Assembly: GCA_031291115.1 (NCBI GenBank)
Contig: JARLJQ010000010.1
Coordinates: forward strand, 113,605-177,604
Length of the DNA: 64,000 nt
Direction: 5' to 3'
Source of the DNA: Legionella sp.
Lineage (GTDB): Bacteria > Pseudomonadota > Gammaproteobacteria > Legionellales > Legionellaceae
The notes beneath the pieces are model-generated. The model was not told where the DNA came from. It was given only the letters and a program-made list of their open reading frames with translations, and ran no database searches. Within the stretch, counting starts at the first letter, position 1, and each line of letters opens with the position of its first letter. This document shows positions 49,702-59,779 of the stretch, one piece after another. A program made the position numbers and the translations under genes.

Positions 49702-51858
49702 GTGGCTAAAATTACAAAAGAAATTGCATTTGGTAACCATACCCTAGTCTTAGAAACTGGTGAAATAGCACGACAAGCTGACGGTGCAGTTTTAGTCAGC
49801 ATGAATGGCACTCAGGTATTAGTTACTGTGGTTGGTAAAAAAGAAGGTGGCGAAAATAACAGCTTTTTCCCTCTGACGGTAAATTATATAGAGAAATTTT
49901 ATGCAATTGGTAAAATCCCTGGTGGCTTCAATAAGCGCGAAGGCAGACCAACTGATAACGAAACATTAACTTCTCGATTAATCGACAGGCCAATTCGCCC
50001 GTTATTCCCAGACAACTTCACTAATGAAGTACAAGTGATTGCAACGGTTCTATCGTTCAATCCTGAAGTTTCTTCAGATATTATTGCTATGATCGGTGCT
50101 TCTGCTGCGCTCGCGATTTCTGGTGTACCTTTCAACGGCCCAATTGGAGCTGCACGTGTAGGCTATAAAGAAGGCGTATACTTATTAAACCCAAGCAGAA
50201 AAGAACTTGAAGAGTCTAAACTTGACTTGGTTGTTGCTGGAACTAAAGACGCAATCTTAATGGTTGAGTCTGAGGCAAAAGAATTAAGTGAAGACATCAT
50301 GCGTGGCGCTATTATGTTTGGTCATGAAATGATGAAAGGCGTTATTAAAGCAATTGAAGAATTAGCTGAAGAAGCCGGTAAAGAGCGCTGGACTTGGGTT
50401 ACACCTGAAGTAGATGCTACATTACAAGCACGCGTTGCTGATGTTGCAAAGCAAGAAGTTGAAACGGCTTATTTGATTAAAGACAAGCAAGAGCGTTATA
50501 AGCGTCTTGGTGAATTAAAAGATCAAACAATTGCTGCATTAACTGCTGAAAATGAAGAATACAAAGCAGATGTAATTGCTAATATGTTTGGTGAGCTGGA
50601 ACGTGCAACCGTTAGAAATCGTATTCTTGATGGTGAGCCACGTATCGATGGTCGTGATCATAAAACAGTTCGTCCAATTTCTATTCGTACCAAGCCATTG
50701 GAAAGAACACATGGCTCTTGCCTGTTTACTCGTGGTGAAACACAAGCCATTGTAGTTGCGACTTTAGGTAATGATCGTGATGCACAATTACTTGATAGCA
50801 TCCACTGCGAAAGCAAAGACCGTTTCATGTTGCATTACAACTTCCCTCCATACTCTGTTGGCGAAACAGGCATGGTTGGCAGTCCAAAGCGTCGTGAAAT
50901 CGGTCATGGCCGTTTAGCAAAGCGTGCAATAATGGCTGTCTTACCAACAACAGCTGAATTCCCATATGTACTACGTGTAGTGTCTGAGATTACTGAATCT
51001 AATGGTTCAAGCTCAATGGCTTCAGTATGCGGTACAAGTTTAGCTCTGATGGATGCGGGCGTTCCTTTAAAAGCACCGGTTGCTGGTGTTGCAATGGGCT
51101 TGATCAAAGAAGGCGAGCGTTTCGCTGTATTGACTGACATCCTCGGTGACGAAGATCATTTAGGCGATATGGACTTTAAAGTGGCTGGTACTGAGCAAGG
51201 TATTACTGCACTGCAAATGGATATCAAAATCACAGGTATTACCGGTGAGATAATGGAACAAGCTTTAGAGCAAGCTCTGGCTGGCCGAATTCATATTCTT
51301 GGTATTATGAATAATGCACTAGCAGAACACCGCGGTGAGTTATCACAACATGCTCCAAGAATTACAACAATGAAAGTTGCTGAAGATAAAATCCGCACAA
51401 TCATTGGTAAAGGCGGCGCGACTATTAAAGGTTTGATTGAAAGCACTGGTGTATCTATTGATATCGATGATACAGGAATGATTCAATTATTCTCTCCTGA
51501 TATGGATGCATTAGAAGAAGCGCAAAAGCAGATTAAAGCCTTAATTGCTGAAGTTGAAGTAGGACAGACTTACCAAGGTAAAGTAAGTAAAATCGTTGAT
51601 TTTGGTGCGTTTATTAACTTGTTACCTGGTAAAGATGGTTTACTGCATATTTCACAAATTTGTAATGACCGTGCACAAAAAGTTGAAGACGTGTTACAAG
51701 AAGGTCAAGACATCGAAGTATTTGTTGCTGGTGTTGACAAGCAAGGCCGTGTGAAACTTGAGTGGAAAGACAAGCCACAATCTGAAGTTAAAGCAGATAC
51801 TGCAGCAGTTGCTGAAGAGCAACCTGTAGCAGCAGATGCTGATGGTGAAGAAGAATAA
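49702..51858 (+). CDS. pnp: Polyribonucleotide nucleotidyltransferase (PNPase)
   Basis: The 718-aa protein has two RNase PH domains (with [21 protein letters not shown] and [16 protein letters not shown]), a KH domain ([12 protein letters not shown]) and an S1 domain ([20 protein letters not shown]), then an acidic tail. It degrades RNA 3'-5' by phosphorolysis as part of the degradosome. The start is GTG with GAGG 7 nt upstream. Confidence 0.96.
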   Translation: MAKITKEIAFGNHTLVLETGEIARQADGAVLVSMNGTQVLVTVVGKKEGGENNSFFPLTVNYIEKFYAIGKIPGGFNKREGRPTDNETLTSRLIDRPIRPLFPDNFTNEVQVIATVLSFNPEVSSDIIAMIGASAALAISGVPFNGPIGAARVGYKEGVYLLNPSRKELEESKLDLVVAGTKDAILMVESEAKELSEDIMRGAIMFGHEMMKGVIKAIEELAEEAGKERWTWVTPEVDATLQARVADVAKQEVETAYLIKDKQERYKRLGELKDQTIAALTAENEEYKADVIANMFGELERATVRNRILDGEPRIDGRDHKTVRPISIRTKPLERTHGSCLFTRGETQAIVVATLGNDRDAQLLDSIHCESKDRFMLHYNFPPYSVGETGMVGSPKRREIGHGRLAKRAIMAVLPTTAEFPYVLRVVSEITESNGSSSMASVCGTSLALMDAGVPLKAPVAGVAMGLIKEGERFAVLTDILGDEDHLGDMDFKVAGTEQGITALQMDIKITGITGEIMEQALEQALAGRIHILGIMNNALAEHRGELSQHAPRITTMKVAEDKIRTIIGKGGATIKGLIESTGVSIDIDDTGMIQLFSPDMDALEEAQKQIKALIAEVEVGQTYQGKVSKIVDFGAFINLLPGKDGLLHISQICNDRAQKVEDVLQEGQDIEVFVAGVDKQGRVKLEWKDKPQSEVKADTAAVAEEQPVAADADGEEE

Positions 51859-51881
51859 TCAAATCGATTAATCTCTAATAA

Positions 51882-51919
51882 AAAACCCGCAATTTGCCTC
51901 TGGCGAGTTGCGGGTTTTT
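51882..51919 (+). terminator. Rho-independent terminator after pnp
   Basis: The 11-bp stem AAAACCCGCAA / TTGCGGGTTTT has a 15-nt loop and a T-run. Confidence 0.88.
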
Positions 51920-51984
51920 GCGTTTTAGGTATATGCTTAGCCTTATGATACAGGAATATAGTTAACAACTTAAATGGAGGGTTT

Positions 51985-52326
51985 ATGTTATATGCAGCGA
52001 TTTGTTTATTTCTTATTGCAGTAGTTTGTGGTTTAGTTCTTTTAGCGGCTATTCTACAAAACAGACACGCGCCGAAATTTGCCCTTTATCTGCATGGCCC
52101 AGCGGCACTTTGTGCACTAGTACTTACTTTTATTTACGCGTTTACGGTTAGCTCTAATCCATTACTTATAACCAGTTTGGTTTTATTGAGTATGGCGGCA
52201 TCAGGTGGGTTAACCTTATTTCTGATTGATAAGAGGAAGCGCACTCTACGTAAGTTAATAGCGGTCATTCATCCTTTAGTTGCATTGGCTGGAATACTTA
52301 CACTAATTGTTTCAGTGCTACCATAA
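51985..52326 (+). CDS. Hypothetical four-helix membrane protein, 113 aa
   Basis: I do not recognise a named family. Four hydrophobic segments cover nearly the whole chain (about 3-23, 33-53, 58-80, 91-112) with a basic KRKR loop between helices 3 and 4. Single histidines sit at the start of helix 2 (LHGPAAL) and helix 4 (IHPLVAL), a layout that could bind heme as in small cytochrome b-type bundles. That is only a structural guess. GGAGGG precedes the ATG. Monocistronic. Confidence 0.75.
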   Translation: MLYAAICLFLIAVVCGLVLLAAILQNRHAPKFALYLHGPAALCALVLTFIYAFTVSSNPLLITSLVLLSMAASGGLTLFLIDKRKRTLRKLIAVIHPLVALAGILTLIVSVLP

Positions 52327-52329
52327 AAA

Positions 52330-52357
52330 ATAGGTTGGGTCTTATGACTCAACCTAT
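52330..52357. terminator. Bidirectional hairpin between convergent genes
   Basis: ATAGGTTGGGTC and GACTCAACCTAT form a 12-bp stem (one G-U) with loop TTAT, between the membrane protein gene and folE. Confidence 0.6.
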
Positions 52358-52394
52358 ATTATGTTGTAACGTATCATTTCGCTAAGAAAATCTG

Positions 52395-52934
52395 CTAACG
52401 GATTAAATTTAAAAATTCCATCCGACTGCTGGGGCTATTCCGCATGGCACCAAGCATAACTGAAGTAGCCATCACCGAATTTTGTTTTTCAACACCACGC
52501 ATCATCATACACAAATGCTTTGCTTCAATAACTACCGCCACACCATGAGCTCCAGTAATCGTTTCGATGCAGTGTGCTATTTCAGAAGTTAAACGCTCCT
52601 GAATTTGTAATCGTCGTGCAAAATAATCCACAATTCGTGCAACTTTAGACAGACCTAATACCTTTCCATTAGGAATATAACCTACGTGGCATTTGCCTAA
52701 GAAGGGCAATAAATGATGTTCACACATGGAATACATTTCAATGTCTTTTACGACAACCATTTCACTCATATCAGAGTCAAATAGCGCATCATTTATAATA
52801 TCGTTTAAATTCTCGTGGTAGCCTTTGGTCAAATAACGCATAGCATTTGCAGCACGTTCTGGAGTATCAACCAAGCCTTCACGGGTGATGTCTTCACCTA
52901 CTTGCACAAGTATCTCTTTATACAGTTGTTCCAT
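52395..52934 (-). CDS. folE: GTP cyclohydrolase I
   Basis: The 179-aa protein has the zinc-binding [20 protein letters not shown] and the C-terminal [12 protein letters not shown] signature. It converts GTP to dihydroneopterin triphosphate, the first step of folate synthesis. It lies 9 nt downstream of the HIT gene in one unit. Confidence 0.95.
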   Translation of the reverse strand: MEQLYKEILVQVGEDITREGLVDTPERAANAMRYLTKGYHENLNDIINDALFDSDMSEMVVVKDIEMYSMCEHHLLPFLGKCHVGYIPNGKVLGLSKVARIVDYFARRLQIQERLTSEIAHCIETITGAHGVAVVIEAKHLCMMMRGVEKQNSVMATSVMLGAMRNSPSSRMEFLNLIR

Positions 52935-52943
52935 AGTAAATTC

Positions 52944-53285
52944 CTAACCTGGAGGCCATGTCATTTGTCGACCACCCAATAAATGTAAATGAATGTGATA
53001 CACTGTTTGGCCGCCATCAGGATTAATATTAAAAACTAATCGGTAACCTGTTTCACTAAGTCCTTCAGTTTGAGCAATTTTTTGTGCTCCTAAAATCATT
53101 TTTCCCAACAGGGCCTGATGTTCCTCTTTGGCGTCATTAATGGTAGCAATATGTTGCCTTGGAATGACCAGCAGATGTTTCGGGGCTTGCGGGTTGAGAT
53201 CACGAAAAGCCATTATTTCACTGTCTTCATAAATGATTGCTGCAGGAATTGCACCTTGAGCAATTTTGCAAAATAAGCAATCCAT
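52944..53285 (-). CDS. hinT: HIT family protein (HinT-like nucleotide hydrolase)
   Basis: The 113-aa protein has the histidine triad H97-x-H99-x-H101 (HIHLHLLGGR) and the N-terminal DCLFCKIAQGAIPA segment. HinT proteins hydrolyse adenosine phosphoramidates. Length is standard and it is cotranscribed with folE. Confidence 0.93.
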   Translation of the reverse strand: MDCLFCKIAQGAIPAAIIYEDSEIMAFRDLNPQAPKHLLVIPRQHIATINDAKEEHQALLGKMILGAQKIAQTEGLSETGYRLVFNINPDGGQTVYHIHLHLLGGRQMTWPPG

Positions 53286-53474
53286 AAGCTACCCTCAAAT
53301 GAAGTTAAAACACTATTATACATTCCTTGTTTCTATTGCAACAGCTTCTCTTTGCCTTTTGGCAGGAATTTTCGCATAATAGCGACTTTTGTTAGAGCAG
53401 CAATTTGTTGCTTTGCGTTCACTCATTTTTTTTAAGCGAGAAATTGAGTTAATTTAGATATAAAGGGAACATAA

Positions 53475-54011
53475 ATGAGTTTAATGAGAATTAAGACTGG
53501 GCGCGATATCCCCAAAGAAATTAACGTGATTATTGAAATCCCCATGCACAGCGAGCCTGTTAAGTATGAAGTGGATAAAGATTCTGGCGTGCTATTTGTT
53601 GATCGTTTTTTATCAACGCCTATGTTTTATCCCGTCAACTACGGTTATATCCCAAATACTTTATCTGAAGACGGGGATCCAGTAGATGTATTGGTGGTAA
53701 CGCCTGTTCCATTAATTAGTGGCTCAGTGATTCAATGCCGAGTAGTAGGTATGCTAAAAATGACTGATGAGTCAGGTATAGATGCCAAATTGCTAGCCGT
53801 ACCCATTAATAAATTAACTAAAATTTATGAAGCAGTACACACTTACACCGATTTGCCACAGCATTTATTAAACTCCCTAGAACACTTTTTTACTCATTAT
53901 AAAGATTTAGAAGAAGGCAAATGGGTTAAGATTGATGGTTGGGCTGATAAAGATGCTGCGTTTGCAGAAATTTTAGCGAGTATTTCTCGTTACGAGCAAG
54001 ATAAGAAGTAA
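53475..54011 (+). CDS. ppa: Inorganic pyrophosphatase
   Basis: The 178-aa family I enzyme contains [40 protein letters not shown] and the late [11 protein letters not shown]. The aspartates of DGDPVD bind metal. It hydrolyses pyrophosphate and so drives biosynthesis. GGGAAC precedes the ATG. A family A palindrome follows. Confidence 0.96.
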   Translation: MSLMRIKTGRDIPKEINVIIEIPMHSEPVKYEVDKDSGVLFVDRFLSTPMFYPVNYGYIPNTLSEDGDPVDVLVVTPVPLISGSVIQCRVVGMLKMTDESGIDAKLLAVPINKLTKIYEAVHTYTDLPQHLLNSLEHFFTHYKDLEEGKWVKIDGWADKDAAFAEILASISRYEQDKK

Positions 54012-54020
54012 TACAGATCT

Positions 54021-54108
54021 CGTCGTCCAGAGCGAAGCGAAGGATTTCCTGAAGGTGGCTCAGTGCCATTTGATTGGAGGTAGTTCCTTCGACTACGCTC
54101 AGGACGAC
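54021..54108. repeat. Family A palindromic element after ppa
   Basis: CGTCGTCCAGAGCGAAGCGA at the left is answered by an inverted right arm ending ACGCTCAGGACGACAG. It is less perfect than the 10001-10086 copy. It may act as a terminator. Confidence 0.8.
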
Positions 54109-54221
54109 AGTGTTTTTATAGGAAAATATAAGTAACACGCTCAAATAATGAGCATCTCTCGCTTTTTCCCCCTTCATATGGTACCTTATTTTTTTAGCAC
54201 CAAAGGTCTAAAGGAAACTCG

Positions 54222-55487
54222 GTGGATTTCCATCTTTCTACGTTGTTCGTTATTCTGTTTTTTTTAATTATTCTGGCCGCTTTTTTTGCCGGTACTGAAA
54301 TAGGCATGATGTCTATTAATCGGTATAAATTAAAACATCTGGTAAAAAAAAATAATAAACAGGCAATCCGTGTGAATCAGATTCTCACCCGTCCGGATCT
54401 ATTATTAAGCGTTGTCTTAATAGGTAATACTTTGGCTAATATTGTAGCATCAACGATTGCTACTTTAATCGGTCAACGATTATACGGCTCTGTAGGGGTT
54501 GCAATAGCCACCGCGCTGCTTACTTTAATCATTCTAGTATTTTCTGAAATGATTCCCAAAATCTTTGCCGCAATTTATCCACAGCAAGTTGCCTTTGCTA
54601 CCTCGTTGCCGTTAAAAATTTTGCAATGCGTGTTCGCCCCTTTAGTTTGGGCCAGTAGTTTTATTTCCAATGGTGTTTTACGTTTATTTGGCATATCACT
54701 TGATCGAGCTCAAAAAGAAGCGCTAACCGGAGAAGAATTACGCTCCGTGGTTCATGAAGCAGGAGGTTTATTACCGGTGGAACATAAAAGCATGTTGATT
54801 AGCTTATTAGATTTGGAGTCAGCTACAGTTGAGGACATTATGATCCCCAAAGCTGAAATTGTTGGCATTGATTTAGAACAACCTTGGTCACAGCTTTTAG
54901 AGCAACTAGAAACTGCACAACATACTCGCCTGCCTTTATATCGTGATTCTATTGATAACCTCGTTGGAATGATTCATTCGCGTGATGTATTAAATTTGGC
55001 TTTAGAGGATAAACTGGATCTGAATAACTTATTGCACGTGGCTGATGCACCGTATTATATTCCTGAAGGCACACCTTTAAATATTCAGATTTTAAATTTT
55101 AGAAAAATGAAAAAACGCAGTTCCTTTGTAGTGGACGAATATGGAAATATTTTGGGTCTAGCTACTATGGAAGATATTCTTGAGGAAATAGTTGGTGAGT
55201 TTACAACAGATATAGCTGCATTAAGCCGCGATATAATACCACAAAGCGATGATTCAGTAATCGTTGATGCCAGTTTAACTTTGCGTCACTTAAATCGCTT
55301 AATGGGCTGGCAATTACCTCTAATTGGTCCCAAAACATTAAGTGGTTTGGTTATTGAATATCTTGGCTACATTCCACCAGCAGATTCTTGTTTAACTATT
55401 GATAATTACCGCATTGAGGTACTAAAGGTTAGTGATAATACGATAAAGAGTATTAAACTGTTTAAAATTAATAAAAAACGTAAATAA
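54222..55487 (+). CDS. HlyC/CorC family membrane protein (CNNM-CBS-CorC)
   Basis: The 421-aa protein has an N-terminal CNNM (DUF21) domain with about four membrane helices (FFAGTEIGMMSINRYKLKHL; GNTLANI), a CBS pair (about 190-330, MIPKAEIVGI and SFVVDEYGNILGLATMEDIL) and a CorC_HlyC domain at the end. Family members act in magnesium or cobalt transport or sensing. The start is GTG with AAGGA upstream. E. coli YfjD is similar. Confidence 0.92.
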   Translation: MDFHLSTLFVILFFLIILAAFFAGTEIGMMSINRYKLKHLVKKNNKQAIRVNQILTRPDLLLSVVLIGNTLANIVASTIATLIGQRLYGSVGVAIATALLTLIILVFSEMIPKIFAAIYPQQVAFATSLPLKILQCVFAPLVWASSFISNGVLRLFGISLDRAQKEALTGEELRSVVHEAGGLLPVEHKSMLISLLDLESATVEDIMIPKAEIVGIDLEQPWSQLLEQLETAQHTRLPLYRDSIDNLVGMIHSRDVLNLALEDKLDLNNLLHVADAPYYIPEGTPLNIQILNFRKMKKRSSFVVDEYGNILGLATMEDILEEIVGEFTTDIAALSRDIIPQSDDSVIVDASLTLRHLNRLMGWQLPLIGPKTLSGLVIEYLGYIPPADSCLTIDNYRIEVLKVSDNTIKSIKLFKINKKRK

Positions 55488-55493
55488 TCTAGA

Positions 55494-55532
55494 GCCTATT
55501 TTGGCCAAGATAATCGAAATGTCAACAGACCC
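55494..55532. repeat. Family B element, right half only
   Basis: GCCTATTTTGGCCAAGATAA continues to CAACAGACCC, matching the right half of the 49153-49292 element. It sits between the convergent CorC-like and regulator genes. Confidence 0.7.
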
Positions 55533-55534
55533 TA

Positions 55535-56257
55535 CTACTTCATATCCTGCTCTTTGATGACATCTACTTGAGCGGTAAACATATACCCGCCATTACGAAT
55601 GGTTTTAATCAATACAGGTCTTTTTGCATCAACCTCTATTTTTTGTCGTAAACGACTTATTTGCACATCAACTCGGCGATCAAGCGGATTTAAATTATCA
55701 CCTTTAGTAATTTGCAATAAGTTTTCTCTTTCTAAAATGCGATGCGGTTGCTGTACAAAAGTAAAGAGCAAATCATATTCGCCAGCACTTAATGACAGTT
55801 CTTGATGGTCCTGATTAAAGACTCGTCTTGATGCTGGATAAAGCCGCCAGTTCATAAATACAAAAATCTCTTTGTCATGCTCTGCAGGTTTTTGTGCACG
55901 TACAACGCGCCTGTTAATGGCACTAATACGAGCATGAAGTTCTCGTGGATAAATAGGGGCGATAATAAAATCATCAGCACCGGCTTCCAGTGCTTTAATA
56001 CAAGCATCTTCATCCGGACTGTTATTAATAATCAATAAAGGTACAGGATAGGTCGTATAAAATTCACGCAAGGTGTTTAATTCATTTTTTAACAAAGACC
56101 AATGAATCAGGATTGCTGAGGGGCTAATTGAACTATGTTGTATTGGATGTAGTGTATCTTGTTGAATTATTGCTATATTAAACTGAGCGAAGTAATTTTT
56201 TAGATTTTCGCTAACGGGATTAGTATCAATAAATAACAAGGAGCTGGATTCCGACAT
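55535..56257 (-). CDS. OmpR-type response regulator with degenerate receiver
   Basis: The 240-aa protein has a receiver-like domain (1-118) and a C-terminal winged helix (about 128-235, ending KTIRNGGYMFTA). Alignment by eye with OmpR shows the phospho-accepting Asp replaced by H52, the conserved Lys by A100 and the Thr/Ser by N78; only D11 of the acidic pair remains. It is unlikely to be controlled by normal Asp phosphorylation. No histidine kinase gene is adjacent. DNA-binding features look intact. Confidence 0.9.
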   Translation of the reverse strand: MSESSSLLFIDTNPVSENLKNYFAQFNIAIIQQDTLHPIQHSSISPSAILIHWSLLKNELNTLREFYTTYPVPLLIINNSPDEDACIKALEAGADDFIIAPIYPRELHARISAINRRVVRAQKPAEHDKEIFVFMNWRLYPASRRVFNQDHQELSLSAGEYDLLFTFVQQPHRILERENLLQITKGDNLNPLDRRVDVQISRLRQKIEVDAKRPVLIKTIRNGGYMFTAQVDVIKEQDMK

Positions 56258-56386
56258 GTCTATCTTCCTGAAGCATTCATACGACTTTCGAACATAATTT
56301 TGACAAGATTATTGTCGACTTGCAAATATTTTCGGTGTTATTGTGATAATAGTGCAGATTTAAAGCTGCTGTACGAGGGGATGTGA

Positions 56387-57475
56387 ATGGCTCAAAATAT
56401 ATCTTGGCTGGTTTCTGACCGCGTTATTAAACCAGTAAATACACTTAAAGCAACGAATAAACATTCAGAACTGCTTAAGCAGATATTTTGTGCCTATGAT
56501 TTGGAATCATGGTTAAGTGGCTTAATTGATTTTTGGAGGCAGTTTGAGCTTACTTCAGCCTTATTTCATGATTGGAGCATTCCTCAGCAGCAAATGGCTG
56601 TGGATTTTTTTTCCGAAACTAAATTCGTTGCTCTAGTTAATGCGATTTTTTTCTATAAATTAAATCCCGATCAATTATTCGCTCAGGCAATTCATCCAGA
56701 TAAACTAATTTCAGTGCGCGCAAGGTTAGGCGTTTTGCATTATTGTATTGAGTCGCTGCAGCAGCAATTAGGTAATTTAGCTGCTTATAATAATTTAAAC
56801 TCAGGGATTGACCATTTATTTCACGGAGATGAGTTGCCGCAGGGAGTGATGATTGACGCTGATGAAGAACTCCGTAAGGTGATTCTGGGTGCCATCAAAA
56901 AATTAACTATTAAAGTGCGATTACCATCGATACAACAAGCGTCTTTTGAGCGTTTACCTGATTTGTTACGCGCTTATAAATTCTGGTTTAATCCAAATCG
57001 TTTAATTGATGTGGTGATGTTATTACAACAAAGTCTTGTCTCATCAACAGTAAAAAATAAGTCCCTTCTTTTTCAGCAAGAAATGGTATTGTTGTTTGCT
57101 CGGTTGCCAACAACTGAATGTTTGGATTTATATGGATATTTTACTAACAAAGACAGCAGTTATTTTTTATATACTTTTTTTGCAATTACTCAAAATAGTT
57201 CTTTTGATTGGTTGCCGCCGTTGACTGATGTGGAACAAACGGCTGTTGACGATGTATTTCAGGCTTTATGCAGTGTGTTGGAGGCTTTGCGAATTGAATT
57301 AAAAAATAGGCAGATTACAACTGCTCCCTATGTTTATAATTTGGCAAAGCAACATCCGTATATAGGGCATCGCAATCGTGACGCGGTATTTAGAGCCATT
57401 GCGATTTATAGCCGTCAAACTACAACTCATAGTGAGGCTATTGAACAGCTGTTTCAACTTATGGAAGAAGCTTAA
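56387..57475 (+). CDS. Unrecognised 362-aa protein
   Basis: I do not recognise this protein. It is soluble, mostly helical by composition, without signal peptide, membrane segment or low-complexity regions. The start has GAGGGGAT upstream. It is divergent from the degenerate response regulator, with a 129-nt shared region that includes a TTGACA. The C-terminus is Glu-containing (EAIEQLFQLMEEA), which by itself is weak evidence for Dot/Icm export. Confidence 0.75.
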   Translation: MAQNISWLVSDRVIKPVNTLKATNKHSELLKQIFCAYDLESWLSGLIDFWRQFELTSALFHDWSIPQQQMAVDFFSETKFVALVNAIFFYKLNPDQLFAQAIHPDKLISVRARLGVLHYCIESLQQQLGNLAAYNNLNSGIDHLFHGDELPQGVMIDADEELRKVILGAIKKLTIKVRLPSIQQASFERLPDLLRAYKFWFNPNRLIDVVMLLQQSLVSSTVKNKSLLFQQEMVLLFARLPTTECLDLYGYFTNKDSSYFLYTFFAITQNSSFDWLPPLTDVEQTAVDDVFQALCSVLEALRIELKNRQITTAPYVYNLAKQHPYIGHRNRDAVFRAIAIYSRQTTTHSEAIEQLFQLMEEA

Positions 57476-57546
57476 TTGACACCGTCATCCTTCGCTCCTC
57501 CTTACTGCGAACGGGCAGGGTGAGACAATAACAGCATCGACAGGGA

Positions 57547-57723
57547 TTAATTAGATTTTTTTTTAGGAGTACTAAAAAGGGCATAAACGCATTTTATTAT
57601 CAGGGCACCTAGTTTTCTTTGACGTCCAGATTTTGTTAATGGAATACCAATACGTCTTGATATTTTAGATTTTAAAGCGGAAATACCTATCAAACGTTTC
57701 CAGGAGAAACCACCACGATTCAT
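57547..57723 (-). CDS. Small basic protein, 58 aa
   Basis: An ATG at 57723 opens a 58-codon frame beginning MNRGGFSWKRLIGISALKSK, with a central SRRIGIPLTKSGRQRK segment, a short hydrophobic run and a KKKSN end. Small proteins of this pattern occur in several bacterial phyla, to my recollection, without known function. AAAGG lies 11 nt upstream. The strong basic character suggests nucleic acid or ribosome binding. Confidence 0.7.
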   Translation of the reverse strand: MNRGGFSWKRLIGISALKSKISRRIGIPLTKSGRQRKLGALIIKCVYALFSTPKKKSN

Positions 57724-57787
57724 TTTTTATAAGCCTTTGAATAAGAAAGTGAAAGTATACTACAGGCGTTTACAATAGGAACAGAAT

Positions 57788-59779
57788 TTAAGGCAAAGGC
57801 AGGAATAATTTTTTGCCATAAAACTGTTGCATTTCTTGATACATTTGCCCGGCAGGTGTTGATTTGGCAAAATCACTGTTCAAGTCATCAATCCATAATC
57901 CTGTAGTGAGATTTTGAATTATTGGAATATAACAATCCTTGTCAGGATACAATGCAAGTACCCAGTCATCCTGGATGATTCCGTATAGTTTTTGCTGATT
58001 TAAAATGTTCAGTTTTTCAGGTTTGATTTCCAGCTCACCACTTAGTGAATTTACATTATAAAAAGTCTCACCAATCTCTATAGATTTTTGTTTTGAAAGC
58101 AGTTGGTTCGGATATATGCCGCTTTCTATAAAAAACAATCGGTTGGGTAATGTATACAGGGGGGTAAAAACGGCTTGGAGTAAAGAGATGCCATCCATTT
58201 TCTGTTGGTTACTTAAATGAAGGAAGTTCAAAATTGTGGGCGCCAAATCGATCAAGGCGACTCGGGTATTGATTTGACGTCTTTGTGTGGTTATTTCACC
58301 ATTTTCATATATCCTAAAAGCTAACACACTCAGATACTGTCTGGGACTCAATATATCTGAACCATGTCCGGCACTTTTATTTAAAACAGTTGCGGTTGTT
58401 TGTTTCAGGTACTCTGCAAATCGGCTAGGACGTTTACCTTGGTAATTAGCGTAGCTAGTTAATCTTGAGTTCGGGTAATACAGTACCTCACCATGATCAC
58501 TTAACACAATGAGCAGGCTGTTTTTAAAATAGTCATGTTGCTGCAAATAATTAAATAAAGAGTGAAACTGCCGGTCTATACGTTGTAATGACTGCTGATA
58601 AAGAAAATCGCGTTTTTCAATACTGAATTCATTATTTACCTGTTCTGGAGAAGACTCGGCCCAAGCATAGGGCCAATGAGGCAGGGTAAAATGTACTGCT
58701 AAAAAAACTGGGAAGCTTGGATTGTTCAGTTCATTTTGTAATTGCTCACTAAAGGTCTGTGGGTAATAAGTGAAAAAACTGGCGCGATTACTGTAATTAA
58801 ACGGAAACAGTTTGGCACTGATTTTAAAATTATCCAGTAAATTACTCAGTGGAAAATCATTAAAGCTGCCGAGCAATACGTCGTTAACGCCAAGTTTAGG
58901 TCCAATAATTTTATTAAAACCAAATTCTTTGCCGATGCTGTTAAAGCGTCGGTCATCTGTTGCAAAAATAGTGTCGTATCCTTGCTCTTTTAATATCCAT
59001 GCAATACTCGCCTGGCTTTTGATTGTGCTTTTCGCAACTAAATTCTCTTCGGCATGATGATGCTTTACGTATAAACCGGTGAGGATACTAGTCCAGGCCG
59101 GGTAGGTTCTCGCTAAGGGGCTTATCACATCAGTAAATTGGGTGCTGTCTTTCAGTAGTTTCGAGAAGAAGGGCATATTTTGTGAGTTAATGCTTTCAGG
59201 CGTTAATGAATCTATGCCTAAGATAATTACGTTTGGTTTTGCAGTTTGTGGGTATGTATTAGTTTGATTCTCGTTATTTTTTATAATGAAAAAAAGGAGA
59301 AGAGGAACTGTTACCGCCAGTATGTATTTAGTGCCACGATAAAATAAGCTATTTAGCAGCAAACAACTTAAAGCCAATCCAGAGACACCGAATAAAATCA
59401 GCATAAAGGACTGAGTCAAGGGAGGTGAAAATAGTTTACTAAAGGCACTTAGTGGAAAATAATACGCATTGGCGCTGAGAATAACGCAGACACATAAAGA
59501 CCAAATGATTACTTGCCATTGTTCGGGAGTGAAGTAATGCCAGGAACGCTTGATTATGCCAAGCAGTAAAAAGGTTTGGAGCATTGCCAATAGCAAATAA
59601 AGGACAAGATGAACGACTGCAGTTGCAAGCAGTTGTATTAAGGCAACCTCTGGAAGTTTAATCGAGCTGACAAAACTGCCATTTTGCGAATACAGAAAGC
59701 CTGCCTGCAAAGTAAAAAAGCATAAATTAAACAAAACAAAAGAGATGAAATAAGATAAAGTGGATTGAGTTTGTTTCAT
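57788..59779 (-). CDS. Membrane-anchored sulfatase-family protein
   Basis: The 663-aa protein has an N-terminal block of about five membrane helices (to about 165) and a periplasmic alkaline-phosphatase/sulfatase-fold domain. Metal-site regions are visible: ILGIDSLTPES, SDHGEV and the SAGHGSD segment. The nucleophile position is Thr (RTYPAWTSILTG), not the Cys/Ser of true sulfatases. So it is more likely a phosphotransferase or phosphodiesterase acting on lipid or envelope groups. It overlaps the DUF547 gene by 4 nt. Confidence 0.85.
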   Translation of the reverse strand: MKQTQSTLSYFISFVLFNLCFFTLQAGFLYSQNGSFVSSIKLPEVALIQLLATAVVHLVLYLLLAMLQTFLLLGIIKRSWHYFTPEQWQVIIWSLCVCVILSANAYYFPLSAFSKLFSPPLTQSFMLILFGVSGLALSCLLLNSLFYRGTKYILAVTVPLLLFFIIKNNENQTNTYPQTAKPNVIILGIDSLTPESINSQNMPFFSKLLKDSTQFTDVISPLARTYPAWTSILTGLYVKHHHAEENLVAKSTIKSQASIAWILKEQGYDTIFATDDRRFNSIGKEFGFNKIIGPKLGVNDVLLGSFNDFPLSNLLDNFKISAKLFPFNYSNRASFFTYYPQTFSEQLQNELNNPSFPVFLAVHFTLPHWPYAWAESSPEQVNNEFSIEKRDFLYQQSLQRIDRQFHSLFNYLQQHDYFKNSLLIVLSDHGEVLYYPNSRLTSYANYQGKRPSRFAEYLKQTTATVLNKSAGHGSDILSPRQYLSVLAFRIYENGEITTQRRQINTRVALIDLAPTILNFLHLSNQQKMDGISLLQAVFTPLYTLPNRLFFIESGIYPNQLLSKQKSIEIGETFYNVNSLSGELEIKPEKLNILNQQKLYGIIQDDWVLALYPDKDCYIPIIQNLTTGLWIDDLNSDFAKSTPAGQMYQEMQQFYGKKLFLPLP

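Noticed and set aside
57481..57520. Fourth family A copy
   Set aside because: ACCGTCATCCTTCGCTCC is only loosely similar and lacks arms; kept as a possible relative, not annotated.
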